From assembly GCF_009827315.1 (NCBI RefSeq), contig NZ_WTYF01000004.1, positions 558,001 through 622,000 of the forward strand: DNA of 64,000 nucleotides. The letters run 5' to 3'. The stretch is from Qipengyuania gaetbuli. Its GTDB lineage: Bacteria > Pseudomonadota > Alphaproteobacteria > Sphingomonadales > Sphingomonadaceae. Both the position numbers and the translations under genes were made by a program. A model generated the notes under the pieces. It was not told where the DNA came from and did not search any database. It saw only the letters and a list, made by a program, of their open reading frames with translations. Below are positions 8,985 to 17,999 of this stretch, in pieces (the first letter of the stretch is position 1; each line of letters begins with the position of its first letter).

Positions 8985-10607
8985 CTAGTCCTGGCGCTCC
9001 CGGAAACGCACCGCACGGCGTGAATTCGCGGGCACTTCGAACTCGTAGATCACGCGCCCGTCCTTGATCTTCGTGCCCGAAAGATTGCGCAACCTGGTGT
9101 AGCCGGCCATCCCGAGATCGAGCCTGACGGTCACCGGTGCATCATTGGCATTGGATACCTGCGCCCGCTTGCGGACCCAGCGCTTTTCATCGTCGAGCTC
9201 GTCGTCGTCCACATGGCCGCACTGGGCGAAGACCTGCGAGCTCGCCCCGAGCTCCAGCTCGATATCTTCCGACAGGGCGAAATCCCGCAGCCGGGTTTCG
9301 GCGACCAGCAGGTCGCCTGCTGCAGTCGTCTCGTAGATCGCCATTCCGCCCATCGGCAGCGACTGGCCCAGCCCCTTCGCGTCCTCGTTGGCGGTCACCA
9401 GCAGCATCGGGACGGGATCGAAATACTCGACCTCGTCAAAGGCATCGACCTCACCGTAGTCGCAAGAGACCCGGTAAACGAAGCGGGCCTCGACCGCGTC
9501 CTTCTCGAGGAAGGCGACCTGCTTCTGGCCCTGCGCGGACACGGTGACCGGTTCGGGAATGCGATACAGCTTGAGGTCGCCCAGCGCCTCCTCGGCAGCG
9601 ATTACCGCGACGGGCGCGGCTGCTTCCGCTGAGACCTTCAGCACCCGCGCGCCGGTAACGACGATCGAATTCGCGCTGTCGTACATCATCGCGGGCGAAG
9701 GCGGTGGTGGAGGTGGCGGTGGCGGTGGCGGATAGGCGACCGGACTCCCGCGCGCCGTGCTGCCGAAAGGATAGCAGGTCAGCCGCAAGGGATTGGCCAT
9801 CGGCTCTTCCGACAATTCGTCGAAGTCGCTCTCGATATTGAGCGTGCCTGCCACCGCCATCAGATCGGCATCGGGAAAGCTCTGGTTGTTGTCGTTGAGG
9901 ATGGTGAGCCAGGACAGCAGCTCCATTCGCAGCGTGCCGTCGCGCTTCGCTTCTTGGAGACGCGCGACGTAGTTCGCCTCCCAGTCGAAACCCCATGCAA
10001 GGTAGGACAGCGTTACCGTGTAGGTGCCCCCCTCCTCGCTGCGCGTATCGATAGAGAACACGGGATCCGAGGAAAGTCCGGACGGCACGCGATCGAAAAC
10101 GAGCTTTTCCGGTAGGCCCGAACAGCGCACCGCTTCGTACCCCTGCTGCGTCTGCAGCACGAGGCCGCCATCCGCACGCGTCCTGACAATGGCATCTTCG
10201 GAGCGCGCGATACCAGTGGCCGGATCGGTCCGCGTGATGGTGACACGGTTGCCGAGCGAGCGGTCGACCAGCGCCGCCGGGCTCAGCAGTTCGGCATTGC
10301 GGTTCTTCTCGATGGTGCCCCCAGGCAGGCCAGTGACGATGGCGCTCACGGCGACCATGCCTTCGGCAACGCCCGTAAAACGGATGGTCGAGACGCCCTT
10401 GGGCAGAGTGACGGTCCGCACCTCGCTGATCATGGCAAAGCCTTCGGGCCAGTCGCGGTTCATCCGGCCGTCCTCGTCCCGGCCGGGGTCGCGATAGACA
10501 GTCACCGCAAGGCTCTGCGGCTTCGAGGCATCGACTGCCTCGCGCGCGGCAGCGGGAGCCGCGATGGATGCCGCGAACACCGCCAGTCCGATGAGGATGC
10601 ACTTCAT
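8985..10607 (-). CDS. DUF4139 domain-containing secreted protein (copy 1)
   Basis: The 540-residue protein has a Sec signal peptide (MKCILIGLAVFAASIAAPAAA) and a long beta-rich region. Near residue 295 a low-complexity linker of eleven consecutive prolines is followed by the DUF4139 part, which ends VIYEFEVPANSRRAVRFRER. The family is widespread but poorly characterised and is thought to be exported or envelope-associated. It lies 10 bases downstream of a second DUF4139 gene, so the two form an operon. There are several Cys residues (for example CSGLPE, SCDYGE), which may form disulfides in the periplasm. The exact function is unknown. Confidence 0.8.
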   Translation of the reverse strand: MKCILIGLAVFAASIAAPAAAREAVDASKPQSLAVTVYRDPGRDEDGRMNRDWPEGFAMISEVRTVTLPKGVSTIRFTGVAEGMVAVSAIVTGLPGGTIEKNRNAELLSPAALVDRSLGNRVTITRTDPATGIARSEDAIVRTRADGGLVLQTQQGYEAVRCSGLPEKLVFDRVPSGLSSDPVFSIDTRSEEGGTYTVTLSYLAWGFDWEANYVARLQEAKRDGTLRMELLSWLTILNDNNQSFPDADLMAVAGTLNIESDFDELSEEPMANPLRLTCYPFGSTARGSPVAYPPPPPPPPPPPSPAMMYDSANSIVVTGARVLKVSAEAAAPVAVIAAEEALGDLKLYRIPEPVTVSAQGQKQVAFLEKDAVEARFVYRVSCDYGEVDAFDEVEYFDPVPMLLVTANEDAKGLGQSLPMGGMAIYETTAAGDLLVAETRLRDFALSEDIELELGASSQVFAQCGHVDDDELDDEKRWVRKRAQVSNANDAPVTVRLDLGMAGYTRLRNLSGTKIKDGRVIYEFEVPANSRRAVRFRERQD

Positions 10608-10617
10608 CGCGATGGCC

Positions 10618-12144
10618 TCAGAAGCGCGCCTCGTAGGTCACGGTGATTTCGCGCTTGCTGTTGGCAGCGACCGGCACGGTCCATTCGCGTCGGTCCAGGC
10701 CGGACCGGCGACCCTGGATATCCTCGGAAATGACGCGGTAGTCCTCCGACCACCACCCGCGGTAGAGGCCCGCCTGCGACAACTCGACCTCGACCGGGAC
10801 GGGCTTCGCGTTGGTGATGGTGTAGCGCATGGTGGTGCGCCAGAATTCCTTGGCCTCCTCGACTTCGACATCGCGGATGACCTTGCCGTTCTCGATCACG
10901 CGGTAGCGCGCGGACTTTTCGAATTCGGCCGAGGAGATCTTCTCGCGCTCGACCACTTCGGCAAGCACGAGCACCTCGAAGGCATCGCCCGTCTGCAGGG
11001 TCAGCTGGCTGCCCATGGGCGTGTGGCCAATGCCGCTTTCGCCGATGAACTGCGGGTTGCCCTGCGCATCTCGCTGGTAGAAGCGGACCGTGCCTGCGGG
11101 AAGCGCATCGCCCAGCCCCTGGTCGCGGCTGGTGCTAAACTGCAACTGGCTGGCAACATTGATCGAGCGGGCGTCGTTGGTCAGCCAGTCGACCGTGCGC
11201 TCGTAACGCCGCTTGGCAGGCACGCTCTGCACGTCGAGGAAGCTGACCTGCTTGGTCTGCTGGTTGGCGATCGTCGTGCGCTCGGACAAGGGATAGAGGT
11301 AAAAATCGCCCAGCTGCTCGCGGTTCGCCGTTTCCGTGCCGGGGCGCATCGCATTCGGCGGCGGGGGCGGTGAAACGCGGCGGCGCGGGTTGTAATTGCC
11401 GTTGTTTCCGCCAGCGGGACTTCCGGCGACCAGCAGCGTGTCCGCCCGATGGAAGGTCGTGCCGGTCTGGTTGGTCAGCGTCACCCAGCCCTGCATATCC
11501 ACCGTGCCGCGCTGCTCGTCGAACAGCGCGACGTAATCCGCGCTCCAGCCGAGGCCGGGCGTCAAATAGCGGATCGAGGCCGGACGTGTCCCGCTGCGGT
11601 CGCTCTCCACAGTGACCGACAATGTCGGGCGGGCGCGCAAATTGGTCGGCACTCGGTCGAAGATGGCGCGCACCGGCAGGCCGTCGTCGCGCAGTACCTC
11701 GATGCGGTCGCCGATCTTCACCACCACGCCGCCAGCGGTGGAAAGCACGGTCGCCCGCTCGCGCGTCTCAGCGCCGGTCGCGGGGTTCGTGCGGATCAGC
11801 GTGATGGTCTGGCCGATGGCCTTTTCCATCAGCTTGGTCGGGGTCAGGAGGTCGAAGTCGAAGTTCTGTTCGACGATGCCTGCACCCGCGGCTGCGAAGC
11901 TGAGCGTTTCGGGACGGATGCGTGCGGATACGTCCGGAAACTCGATCCGGCTGCGACCGGCACCTATGGCCAGCTGCCGCACGTCCTGAACCAGTGCCTG
12001 GTCGTTGTTGTAGATGGTGACGGAGACATCGCCCTGCGCAGTCGCGTCAGGATCGGCCAGCACCTGCTCTGCCGACTGGGCCAGCAAGGGTGCCGCCCCC
12101 AGCGCCGCAAGACCTGCCAGAGCCGTTATCGAATGCACCTTCAT
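10618..12144 (-). CDS. DUF4139 domain-containing secreted protein (copy 2)
   Basis: The 508-residue product starts with a signal peptide (MKVHSITALAGLAALGAAPLLA). It has the same order of N-terminal beta region, Pro-rich linker (VSPPPPPNAMRP, near residue 260) and C-terminal DUF4139 region as the neighbour at 8985. The C-terminus ends in a possible beta strand closing with Phe (ITVTYEARF). Unlike copy 1, it shows few or no cysteines. It is probably a diverged tandem duplicate transcribed together with copy 1. Role unknown; envelope location is inferred from the signal peptide. Confidence 0.8.
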   Translation of the reverse strand: MKVHSITALAGLAALGAAPLLAQSAEQVLADPDATAQGDVSVTIYNNDQALVQDVRQLAIGAGRSRIEFPDVSARIRPETLSFAAAGAGIVEQNFDFDLLTPTKLMEKAIGQTITLIRTNPATGAETRERATVLSTAGGVVVKIGDRIEVLRDDGLPVRAIFDRVPTNLRARPTLSVTVESDRSGTRPASIRYLTPGLGWSADYVALFDEQRGTVDMQGWVTLTNQTGTTFHRADTLLVAGSPAGGNNGNYNPRRRVSPPPPPNAMRPGTETANREQLGDFYLYPLSERTTIANQQTKQVSFLDVQSVPAKRRYERTVDWLTNDARSINVASQLQFSTSRDQGLGDALPAGTVRFYQRDAQGNPQFIGESGIGHTPMGSQLTLQTGDAFEVLVLAEVVEREKISSAEFEKSARYRVIENGKVIRDVEVEEAKEFWRTTMRYTITNAKPVPVEVELSQAGLYRGWWSEDYRVISEDIQGRRSGLDRREWTVPVAANSKREITVTYEARF

Positions 12145-12182
12145 CGCAGTCCCTCCCCGCGGCCAGATGCACCCGAAAAAGC

Positions 12183-14666
12183 CTAGGCGTCGATCTTGGC
12201 CTGTTCTCCAAGCACTTCTGATACCTTACCGTTTATTTGCTGTACGCTGAACGGCTTAGGAATGAAGTGCATGTTGTCGATATCGATTTCGTTGCGCAAC
12301 TGCTCTTCGGCGTAACCCGACATGAAAAGGATCGGGATCTTCGGTTTTACCCGGCGGATTGCCCGCGCCATCGCCGGACCATCCATGGCCGGCATGACCA
12401 CGTCCGACACGATGAGGTCGAATTCGGTCTTTCCGTTGGCAACTGCCGCGAGGCCTTCTTCGCCGTCGCGCGCGGTGGTCACGGTATAGCCTGCCCGCGT
12501 AAGCGCGCGTTCGGCGACTGCGCGGACCATGTCCTCGTCCTCGACCAGCAGGAGATTGCCGCCGCCCGACCATTCGCTGGCCTTGGCATCCTCGTTGTCA
12601 TCGGAGCGCTGGACGACGGGCATCTCACCCTTGTGGACCGGCAGGTAGATAGTGAAGCGCGCGCCCGAAGGGCGACCGTCCGGCCCGCCGATATTGTCGG
12701 CGAAGATGAAGCCGTTGGACTGCTTTACGATACCGTAGACGGTCGAAAGGCCGAGACCGGTGCCCTTGCCCTGTTCCTTGGTGGTGAAGAACGGCTCGAA
12801 GATCTTGCTGAGGTGTTCGGCGGGAATGCCCCCGCCCGTGTCCTGCACGATCAGCACGGTGTAATCGTCGGCGGGCATGATATCGATGCCCATCTTGCGC
12901 ACGTCGCGCGCGGAAACGCGGCGGGTGGCAAGGGTCAGCTTGCCCTTCCAGTTTTCCTTGCCCGAGCGCGCGGCATGGGCCTGCATGGCATCGCGCGCAT
13001 TCACGGCAAGGTTGATGATGACCTGTTCAAGCTGCTGCGGGTCGGCGCGGACAGGCCCGAGTTCGCGGTCGTGGCGGACGGCGAACTCGATCTTGTCGCC
13101 CATCAGGCGCTTGAGCAGCTGGCTGACTTCGCTCACCACGTCGGGCAGTTGGAGGACCACGGGGCGCAGCGTCTGCTGGCGGCTGAAAGCGAGCAGCTGG
13201 CGGGTCAGGCTGGCCGCGCGGTTAGAGTTGGCCTTGATCTGCTGGATGTCATCGTAATCGCTGTCACCCGGCGTGTGGCGCAGCAGCATGAGGTCGCAAT
13301 AGCCGATGATGGCGGTCAGGACGTTGTTGAAGTCATGCGCGACACCGCCTGCCAGTTGGCCGACAGCCTGCATCTTGGTGGCCTGCGCGACTTGGCGGCG
13401 CAGGCGCTTTTCCTCGGTGGAATCGGTGATCGAGAGCAGCACCGCCGCATCGCCCAGCCCTCGCACACCGGCGAGGCCGATCGACACCGGCTCTTCCTTG
13501 TCGCCTGCAAGCCGCACGGCCATGTCGCCGCTCGACGTCGCGCCCTTGGCAAAGCGGCGCACGGTGTCGGCAATGGCCGGCTTGTCCTCGCGCACGACGA
13601 GGTCGGAGGGGAATTGCGGCAGGCCCTGTTCCTCGCGCTCGACCGCGCGCAGGAAAGCCTTGTTGGCGAACAGGAAGCGGCCGTCGCGGTCGGTCAGCGC
13701 CAGTCCCAGCGGCAGCGCGGAAAGCAGCGCCTCCAGCTGCGGGATGGCCGCCTTGCCGCTGCCCTGCCAGCCACCGCCGATGCCGACATTGCTGTCGACC
13801 AGCAGCATCAGCGACGGGGCCTTGTCGGCGGGTGCGCCAGCATCGCCGTCGGGCTGGTCGAGCGGGATGTGCACCAGCGTCTGGGGCGTGCCCTGCTGGC
13901 CTTCGCGCGCAAAGAAGATACGGTCGCGGTCGTCGGACCGCAGGAGCTGCACGAATTCCTGACCCACCAGCGATCCGCCCTGCTCGCCCAGCGCCCGTTC
14001 TGCGAGGCCGGGAGTGGCCGACTGCACGATACCGTCAGGTGCAACCAGCGCGAGTTCGATACCCGAAGCAGACAGCAGCGCGCCGAATGGTCCGGCAATG
14101 CGGTCAGCAACGCCTTCCTGTCCCTTGTCGTCGATCCGCTCGCCGAAACGCCAGACGAGGTAGTCCTCTCCGCGGCCGACCCGCTCGACCTGCAGGGTGA
14201 AGTTGCGATCCCTTGCCGGGGTCGACAGCTCGTCGGTTTCGGCCGACCCTTCGCGCCATGCCTGCCGCGCCGCATCGGCGAGCCGCTTGCGCGACGCATC
14301 GTCCAGCGCAATTTCGTGCGGGGCGCCTTGCCCGCCGAACCATGCCTCGTAGGTGGCATTCGCACACACAAGCCGGTTGGCCCGGTCGATGATGGCAACG
14401 GCCCGGCGCCGGTTCTCGATCGCGGCGGCGGTGACCGCCCAGTCGGGCTGCGTCAGCTGGGCCGTCTCCTCGGGCGTTTTAAGCCGTGCCGCCAGCAGAA
14501 GCGTCAGCAGAACCGTGAGCAGCGCGCCCCCATAGGCAAGCGCCACCAGCGAGGTTCCTCCGACCAGCCAGACCAGCCCGACCGATACGGCCAGCGCCAG
14601 CAGGATGCCGAAAAGCAGCGGAATGGGCGGGAGGCCGGGCCCGTCGCCGTGGCTGCCGAGGCTCAC
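12183..14666 (-). CDS. cckA: Hybrid sensor histidine kinase CckA
   Basis: The 827-residue kinase has two N-terminal membrane helices. Two or more PAS-like regions follow (one contains [19 protein letters not shown]). The DHp/HisKA domain has the phospho-accepting His in [14 protein letters not shown] (near residue 443), followed by a HATPase with the [14 protein letters not shown] motif. A C-terminal receiver carries Asp in [13 protein letters not shown] (near residue 754). This architecture matches alphaproteobacterial CckA, which phosphorylates CtrA through ChpT to control the cell cycle. Start chosen at the GTG at 14666, because it overlaps the upstream stop (GTGA). The upstream extension overlaps the DUF2062 gene. 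Confidence 0.93.
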   Translation of the reverse strand: MSLGSHGDGPGLPPIPLLFGILLALAVSVGLVWLVGGTSLVALAYGGALLTVLLTLLLAARLKTPEETAQLTQPDWAVTAAAIENRRRAVAIIDRANRLVCANATYEAWFGGQGAPHEIALDDASRKRLADAARQAWREGSAETDELSTPARDRNFTLQVERVGRGEDYLVWRFGERIDDKGQEGVADRIAGPFGALLSASGIELALVAPDGIVQSATPGLAERALGEQGGSLVGQEFVQLLRSDDRDRIFFAREGQQGTPQTLVHIPLDQPDGDAGAPADKAPSLMLLVDSNVGIGGGWQGSGKAAIPQLEALLSALPLGLALTDRDGRFLFANKAFLRAVEREEQGLPQFPSDLVVREDKPAIADTVRRFAKGATSSGDMAVRLAGDKEEPVSIGLAGVRGLGDAAVLLSITDSTEEKRLRRQVAQATKMQAVGQLAGGVAHDFNNVLTAIIGYCDLMLLRHTPGDSDYDDIQQIKANSNRAASLTRQLLAFSRQQTLRPVVLQLPDVVSEVSQLLKRLMGDKIEFAVRHDRELGPVRADPQQLEQVIINLAVNARDAMQAHAARSGKENWKGKLTLATRRVSARDVRKMGIDIMPADDYTVLIVQDTGGGIPAEHLSKIFEPFFTTKEQGKGTGLGLSTVYGIVKQSNGFIFADNIGGPDGRPSGARFTIYLPVHKGEMPVVQRSDDNEDAKASEWSGGGNLLLVEDEDMVRAVAERALTRAGYTVTTARDGEEGLAAVANGKTEFDLIVSDVVMPAMDGPAMARAIRRVKPKIPILFMSGYAEEQLRNEIDIDNMHFIPKPFSVQQINGKVSEVLGEQAKIDA

Positions 14667-15250
14667 TGGCCGTGCTCCTTGAGCCGTTCGACGAGGCGCT
14701 GCTCCATCTTCACCAGCCGCTTGCGGCGCTTGTGGGCGACGATGTAGCGCCATCCGAACCCTGCGATCAGGTAGCCGAGCGCCGCGCTGACCACGGCGAG
14801 CACCACGAAGCCGAAAGCAGTCACGCCCCCCACCTCGAGCCAGCGGGCCAGCACACCGCTGTCTTCAGCCAGCGTATTGGCGGCACCTGCGCCCAGAGTG
14901 GCGTCGATGTTGAGCGTGAGTTCGCCCACGCGATTGGCAACCACCAGCCAGAAGGGCAGCGTGAAGGGGTTCGTCACGAAGGTCACGAGGGCCGACAGCG
15001 GCACGTTCGCGCGCGCTGGCAGCGCCAGGAAAGCGGCGAGGAAAATCTGGCCCAGCGGCACGATGAAGGCAGCGAACAGTCCCAGCGCCACGCCGCGCGG
15101 CACGCTGCGGCGGGTAAAGCGCCAGAGTTCGGGCGACAGGAAACGGTGAGCAATCGGCCGCAAATAGCGGTTGGACGCCATTTCCTCGCGCGTGGGCATA
15201 TGCTTGCGGATCAGGTCCGACAGCCAGGTCTTCGATCTGGGCCCGCTCAT
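14663..15250 (-). CDS. DUF2062 domain-containing membrane protein
   Basis: The 195-residue inner-membrane protein has the DUF2062 pattern: a basic N-terminus, then helices around GVALGLFAAFIVPLGQIFLAA and NPFTLPFWLVVANRVGE, and a last helix near VTAFGFVVLAVVSAALGYL before a basic tail. Function unknown for the family. Two in-frame ATGs lie 6 bases apart. The second (15250) has the better spacing from AGGAAG and is used here. Its stop overlaps the GTG of cckA by 4 bases, suggesting coupled translation. Confidence 0.85.
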   Translation of the reverse strand: MSGPRSKTWLSDLIRKHMPTREEMASNRYLRPIAHRFLSPELWRFTRRSVPRGVALGLFAAFIVPLGQIFLAAFLALPARANVPLSALVTFVTNPFTLPFWLVVANRVGELTLNIDATLGAGAANTLAEDSGVLARWLEVGGVTAFGFVVLAVVSAALGYLIAGFGWRYIVAHKRRKRLVKMEQRLVERLKEHGQ

Positions 15251-15374
15251 TGGCATCTTCCTGCAATGGGACGCGGCCCTGCCAAGCGCAAGGAGCGGCA
15301 ATCAGATATCGGCGACGAAAACTGCATGACTGGCGACGGGATTAGCACGATTTGATTGCGGCTTGCTGAAAAGC

Positions 15375-15857
15375 TCAACCCTTCTCCCGCATCAGGCGCG
15401 CCTTGTCGCGCTGCCAGTCCCGGTCCTTGATCGTCTGGCGCTTGTCGTGGGACTGCTTGCCCTTGGCCAGGGCCAGCTCCACTTTCGCCCGCCCGGTCGA
15501 GTTGAAGTAGATCGACAGCGGGACCAGCGTCATGCCCTTGCGCTCGACCGCGCCGAACAGCTTTTCGATCTCGCGCGCATGGAGCAGCAGCTTGCGCGGC
15601 CGGCGCGGCTCATGGTTCAGGCGGTTGCCGTGCGAATATTCGGGGATGTTGGCATTGACCAGCCAGACCTGCCCGTCGCGCACCTCGGCATAGGCTTCCT
15701 TGATTGAAGCCTCGCCCGCCCGCAGCGCCTTGACCTCGGTTCCCTGCAGGGCAAGGCCCGCCTCGAACGTATCCTCGACATGATAGTCGAACCGCACGCG
15801 CCGGTTGTCGGCGACGGTTTTCTGCTTGTCGAAAGTGACGGGTTTGGGACGAGCCAT
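15375..15857 (-). CDS. smpB: SsrA-binding protein SmpB
   Basis: The 160-residue SmpB binds tmRNA and brings it to stalled ribosomes for trans-translation. Diagnostic stretches are [20 protein letters not shown] near the N-terminus, [12 protein letters not shown], the [14 protein letters not shown] block, and the basic tail ending [14 protein letters not shown]. The start at 15857 ([13 protein letters not shown]) fits known SmpB proteins. The 32 residues in the frame upstream are not conserved. No tmRNA gene was seen in the window. Confidence 0.96.
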   Translation of the reverse strand: MARPKPVTFDKQKTVADNRRVRFDYHVEDTFEAGLALQGTEVKALRAGEASIKEAYAEVRDGQVWLVNANIPEYSHGNRLNHEPRRPRKLLLHAREIEKLFGAVERKGMTLVPLSIYFNSTGRAKVELALAKGKQSHDKRQTIKDRDWQRDKARLMREKG

Positions 15858-15952
15858 AGGGTGGGCGCATGTAGGCGAGGCATGCGCGATTGGAAAGGGT
15901 ACAGGCGCGAATTCGCTTGCCAAAGAGCGCCGCTGCGTGGCGAAAGCGGGCA

Positions 15953-17026
15953 ATGGACGCAGGAAATTCGAACGAACCGTTTGCCATTCACGACAAGGTG
16001 ATCGCTCCCGGGACCAGCGCGACGGTCTCGATCCCGGTCAGTCAGCACGTCACCGGCCTCGATTCCTCGCTGTCGCTCAAGGTATTCAACGGCGCAAAAC
16101 GGGGCGCCTGCATTTTCGTCAGCGGAGCGATCCACGGCGACGAGATCATCGGGGCGGCAGTGATCCAGCGGCTGATCGAGCAAATCTCGCCCGAAATGCT
16201 CTCGGGCACGATCATCTTCGCACCCGTGGTCAATATCTACGGCTTCGTCTCGCACAGCCGCTACCTGCCCGACCGGCGCGACCTCAATCGCAGCTTCCCG
16301 GGCGCGGAACGCGGCAGCCTGGCAGCACAGCTGGCACATTGCTTTCTCGAAAACGTGATAGACCGCTGTTCGCTCGGCATCGATATCCACTCGGCCGCAG
16401 TCCATCGCTACAACCTACCGCAGATACGCATCGCCTCGGGCAGCCCCTACCTATCCGAACTCGCCATGGCCTTCGGCGCACCGATCATCATCGAAAGCCC
16501 TCTGCGCCCCGGTTCGATGCGCGCGCTGGCTGCCGAACGCGAGACCCCGATGCTCTTGCTCGAAGCGGGAGAAGCGCTGCGCCTCGACCGCTTCGCGATC
16601 GAGGTCGGGGTGGCCGGCGTGCTGCGTGTGCTTGCCCATATCGGCATGATCGACGCCGACGACGGCCTCGAGGAAGTCGAGGTCCCGCTGCGATCGAGCC
16701 GCTCTACCTGGGTACGGGCGCCCCGAGGCGGGATCAGCCGCCGCGCCTGCAAATCGGGCGATGTGGTGCGTACGGGCGAATTGCTGGCGATGGTCGGTGG
16801 ACTGTTCGGCGAAGATCCCGAGGATCTCGTTAGCCCGATCGACGGCGTGGTGATCGGCCACGCAACTCTGCCCATCGTGAACCAGGGCGACGCGATGTTC
16901 CATATCGCCGAGGTCGAAGGGCTCGACCATGCAGGCAAGCACGTCAACAGCATCGTGGAAGCGCTTGCCGCCAGCGCCCCGCCCTTCCCGGCGACCCCGC
17001 TGCTGGACGAGGACGAGGTGCTCTAG
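15953..17026 (+). CDS. Succinylglutamate desuccinylase/aspartoacylase family zinc hydrolase
   Basis: The 357-residue protein belongs to the M14-like AstE/AspA family of zinc-dependent amide hydrolases. Zinc ligands appear in SGAIHGDE (His and Glu, near residue 60) and in GIDIHSA. The substrate Arg loop is [15 protein letters not shown], and the catalytic Glu is probably in LLLEAGEA. The C-terminal part ([16 protein letters not shown]) resembles a lipoyl/biotinyl-like barrel common in this subgroup. The substrate is unknown. Start set at ATG 15953; the frame further upstream overlaps the divergent smpB promoter. It converges on dapA with a 4-base 3' overlap. Confidence 0.85.
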   Translation: MDAGNSNEPFAIHDKVIAPGTSATVSIPVSQHVTGLDSSLSLKVFNGAKRGACIFVSGAIHGDEIIGAAVIQRLIEQISPEMLSGTIIFAPVVNIYGFVSHSRYLPDRRDLNRSFPGAERGSLAAQLAHCFLENVIDRCSLGIDIHSAAVHRYNLPQIRIASGSPYLSELAMAFGAPIIIESPLRPGSMRALAAERETPMLLLEAGEALRLDRFAIEVGVAGVLRVLAHIGMIDADDGLEEVEVPLRSSRSTWVRAPRGGISRRACKSGDVVRTGELLAMVGGLFGEDPEDLVSPIDGVVIGHATLPIVNQGDAMFHIAEVEGLDHAGKHVNSIVEALAASAPPFPATPLLDEDEVL

Positions 17027-17904
17027 AGCAGGCCTGCGATTTCCAGCGCCTCGTCGACTGCCCTGCGCGAAGCTTCGCTCGCTGGGACCAGCGGCAAGCG
17101 AACTTCGTCGGAAAACCAGTCATGCACGCGGCTGAGCGCGTATTTGGCCGGCGCCGGGCTCGCGTCGGAGAACATCGCGTAATGGAGCGGGAACAGCCTG
17201 TCGTTGAGCTTGCGAGCCTTGACGAGGTCGTTGGCAGCAATCGCCTCGTGGAATTCGGCGCACAGGGCCGGGGCGACGTTCGCCGTCACGGAGATGCATC
17301 CCGCACCGCCCGCAGCCGAATGCGGCAGCCACAATTCGTCATTGCCCGACAGCTGGCAAAAATCATGGCCGATGCCCATGCGGTGATCCGCCACGCGCGA
17401 AAGGTCTCCGCTCGCATCCTTGATGGCGACGATCCGGTCGGGATACTTGCGCACCAGTTCGACCACGGTTTCGTCCTCGAGGTCGGTCACCGTGCGCCCG
17501 GGAACGTTATAAAGGACGATCGGCAGGTCGCTGTTTTCCGCAAGGAAACTGAAATGCGCGATCAGGCCCGCCTGGCTCGGGCGATTGTAATAGGGCGCCA
17601 CGCACAGGCCCGCGGTCGCACCCGCCTTCTTGGAAAAATTCATGTGCAGCAGCGCATTGCGCGTATCGTTCGATCCGCAGCCCGCGATAACCGGCACGCG
17701 CCCGGCAGCCTGTTCGATGCAGACCTCGATCACCCGGTGGTGTTCGGCATTGGACAGCGTCGAGGCTTCACCGGTGGTGCCGCAGGGCACGAGACCCTTG
17801 CTGCCGTTTGCGATTTGCCAGTCGACAAGCTTGCGGAAAGCGGCCTCGTCAAACGATCCGTCGCGAAAAGGAGTCGCCAGAGCCGGAATTGAGCCAGAGA
17901 ACAT
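17023..17904 (-). CDS. dapA: 4-hydroxy-tetrahydrodipicolinate synthase
   Basis: Condenses pyruvate with aspartate semialdehyde in the lysine / meso-diaminopimelate pathway. The 293-residue TIM barrel has the substrate-binding loop CGTTGEASTLS, the conserved Tyr in LYNVPGRT, and the Schiff-base Lys in IVAIKDASGDL. Length and N-terminus (MFSGSIPALATPF) are typical. It is convergent with the upstream deacylase and divergent from slt, so it probably has its own promoter in 17905-17990. Confidence 0.96.
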   Translation of the reverse strand: MFSGSIPALATPFRDGSFDEAAFRKLVDWQIANGSKGLVPCGTTGEASTLSNAEHHRVIEVCIEQAAGRVPVIAGCGSNDTRNALLHMNFSKKAGATAGLCVAPYYNRPSQAGLIAHFSFLAENSDLPIVLYNVPGRTVTDLEDETVVELVRKYPDRIVAIKDASGDLSRVADHRMGIGHDFCQLSGNDELWLPHSAAGGAGCISVTANVAPALCAEFHEAIAANDLVKARKLNDRLFPLHYAMFSDASPAPAKYALSRVHDWFSDEVRLPLVPASEASRRAVDEALEIAGLL

Positions 17905-17999
17905 TTACGCGAGTCCTGCGTTAGAGCTATGAAAAGGGGCGCTTTGTGGCACCGCGTGCCGCAATTCATTCAGCGCCTGATAAGGAGGGGCCGGGCACT

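Noticed and set aside
12237-14747. An 836-residue plus-strand frame opposite cckA
   Set aside because: Antisense shadow of the kinase with all its motifs.
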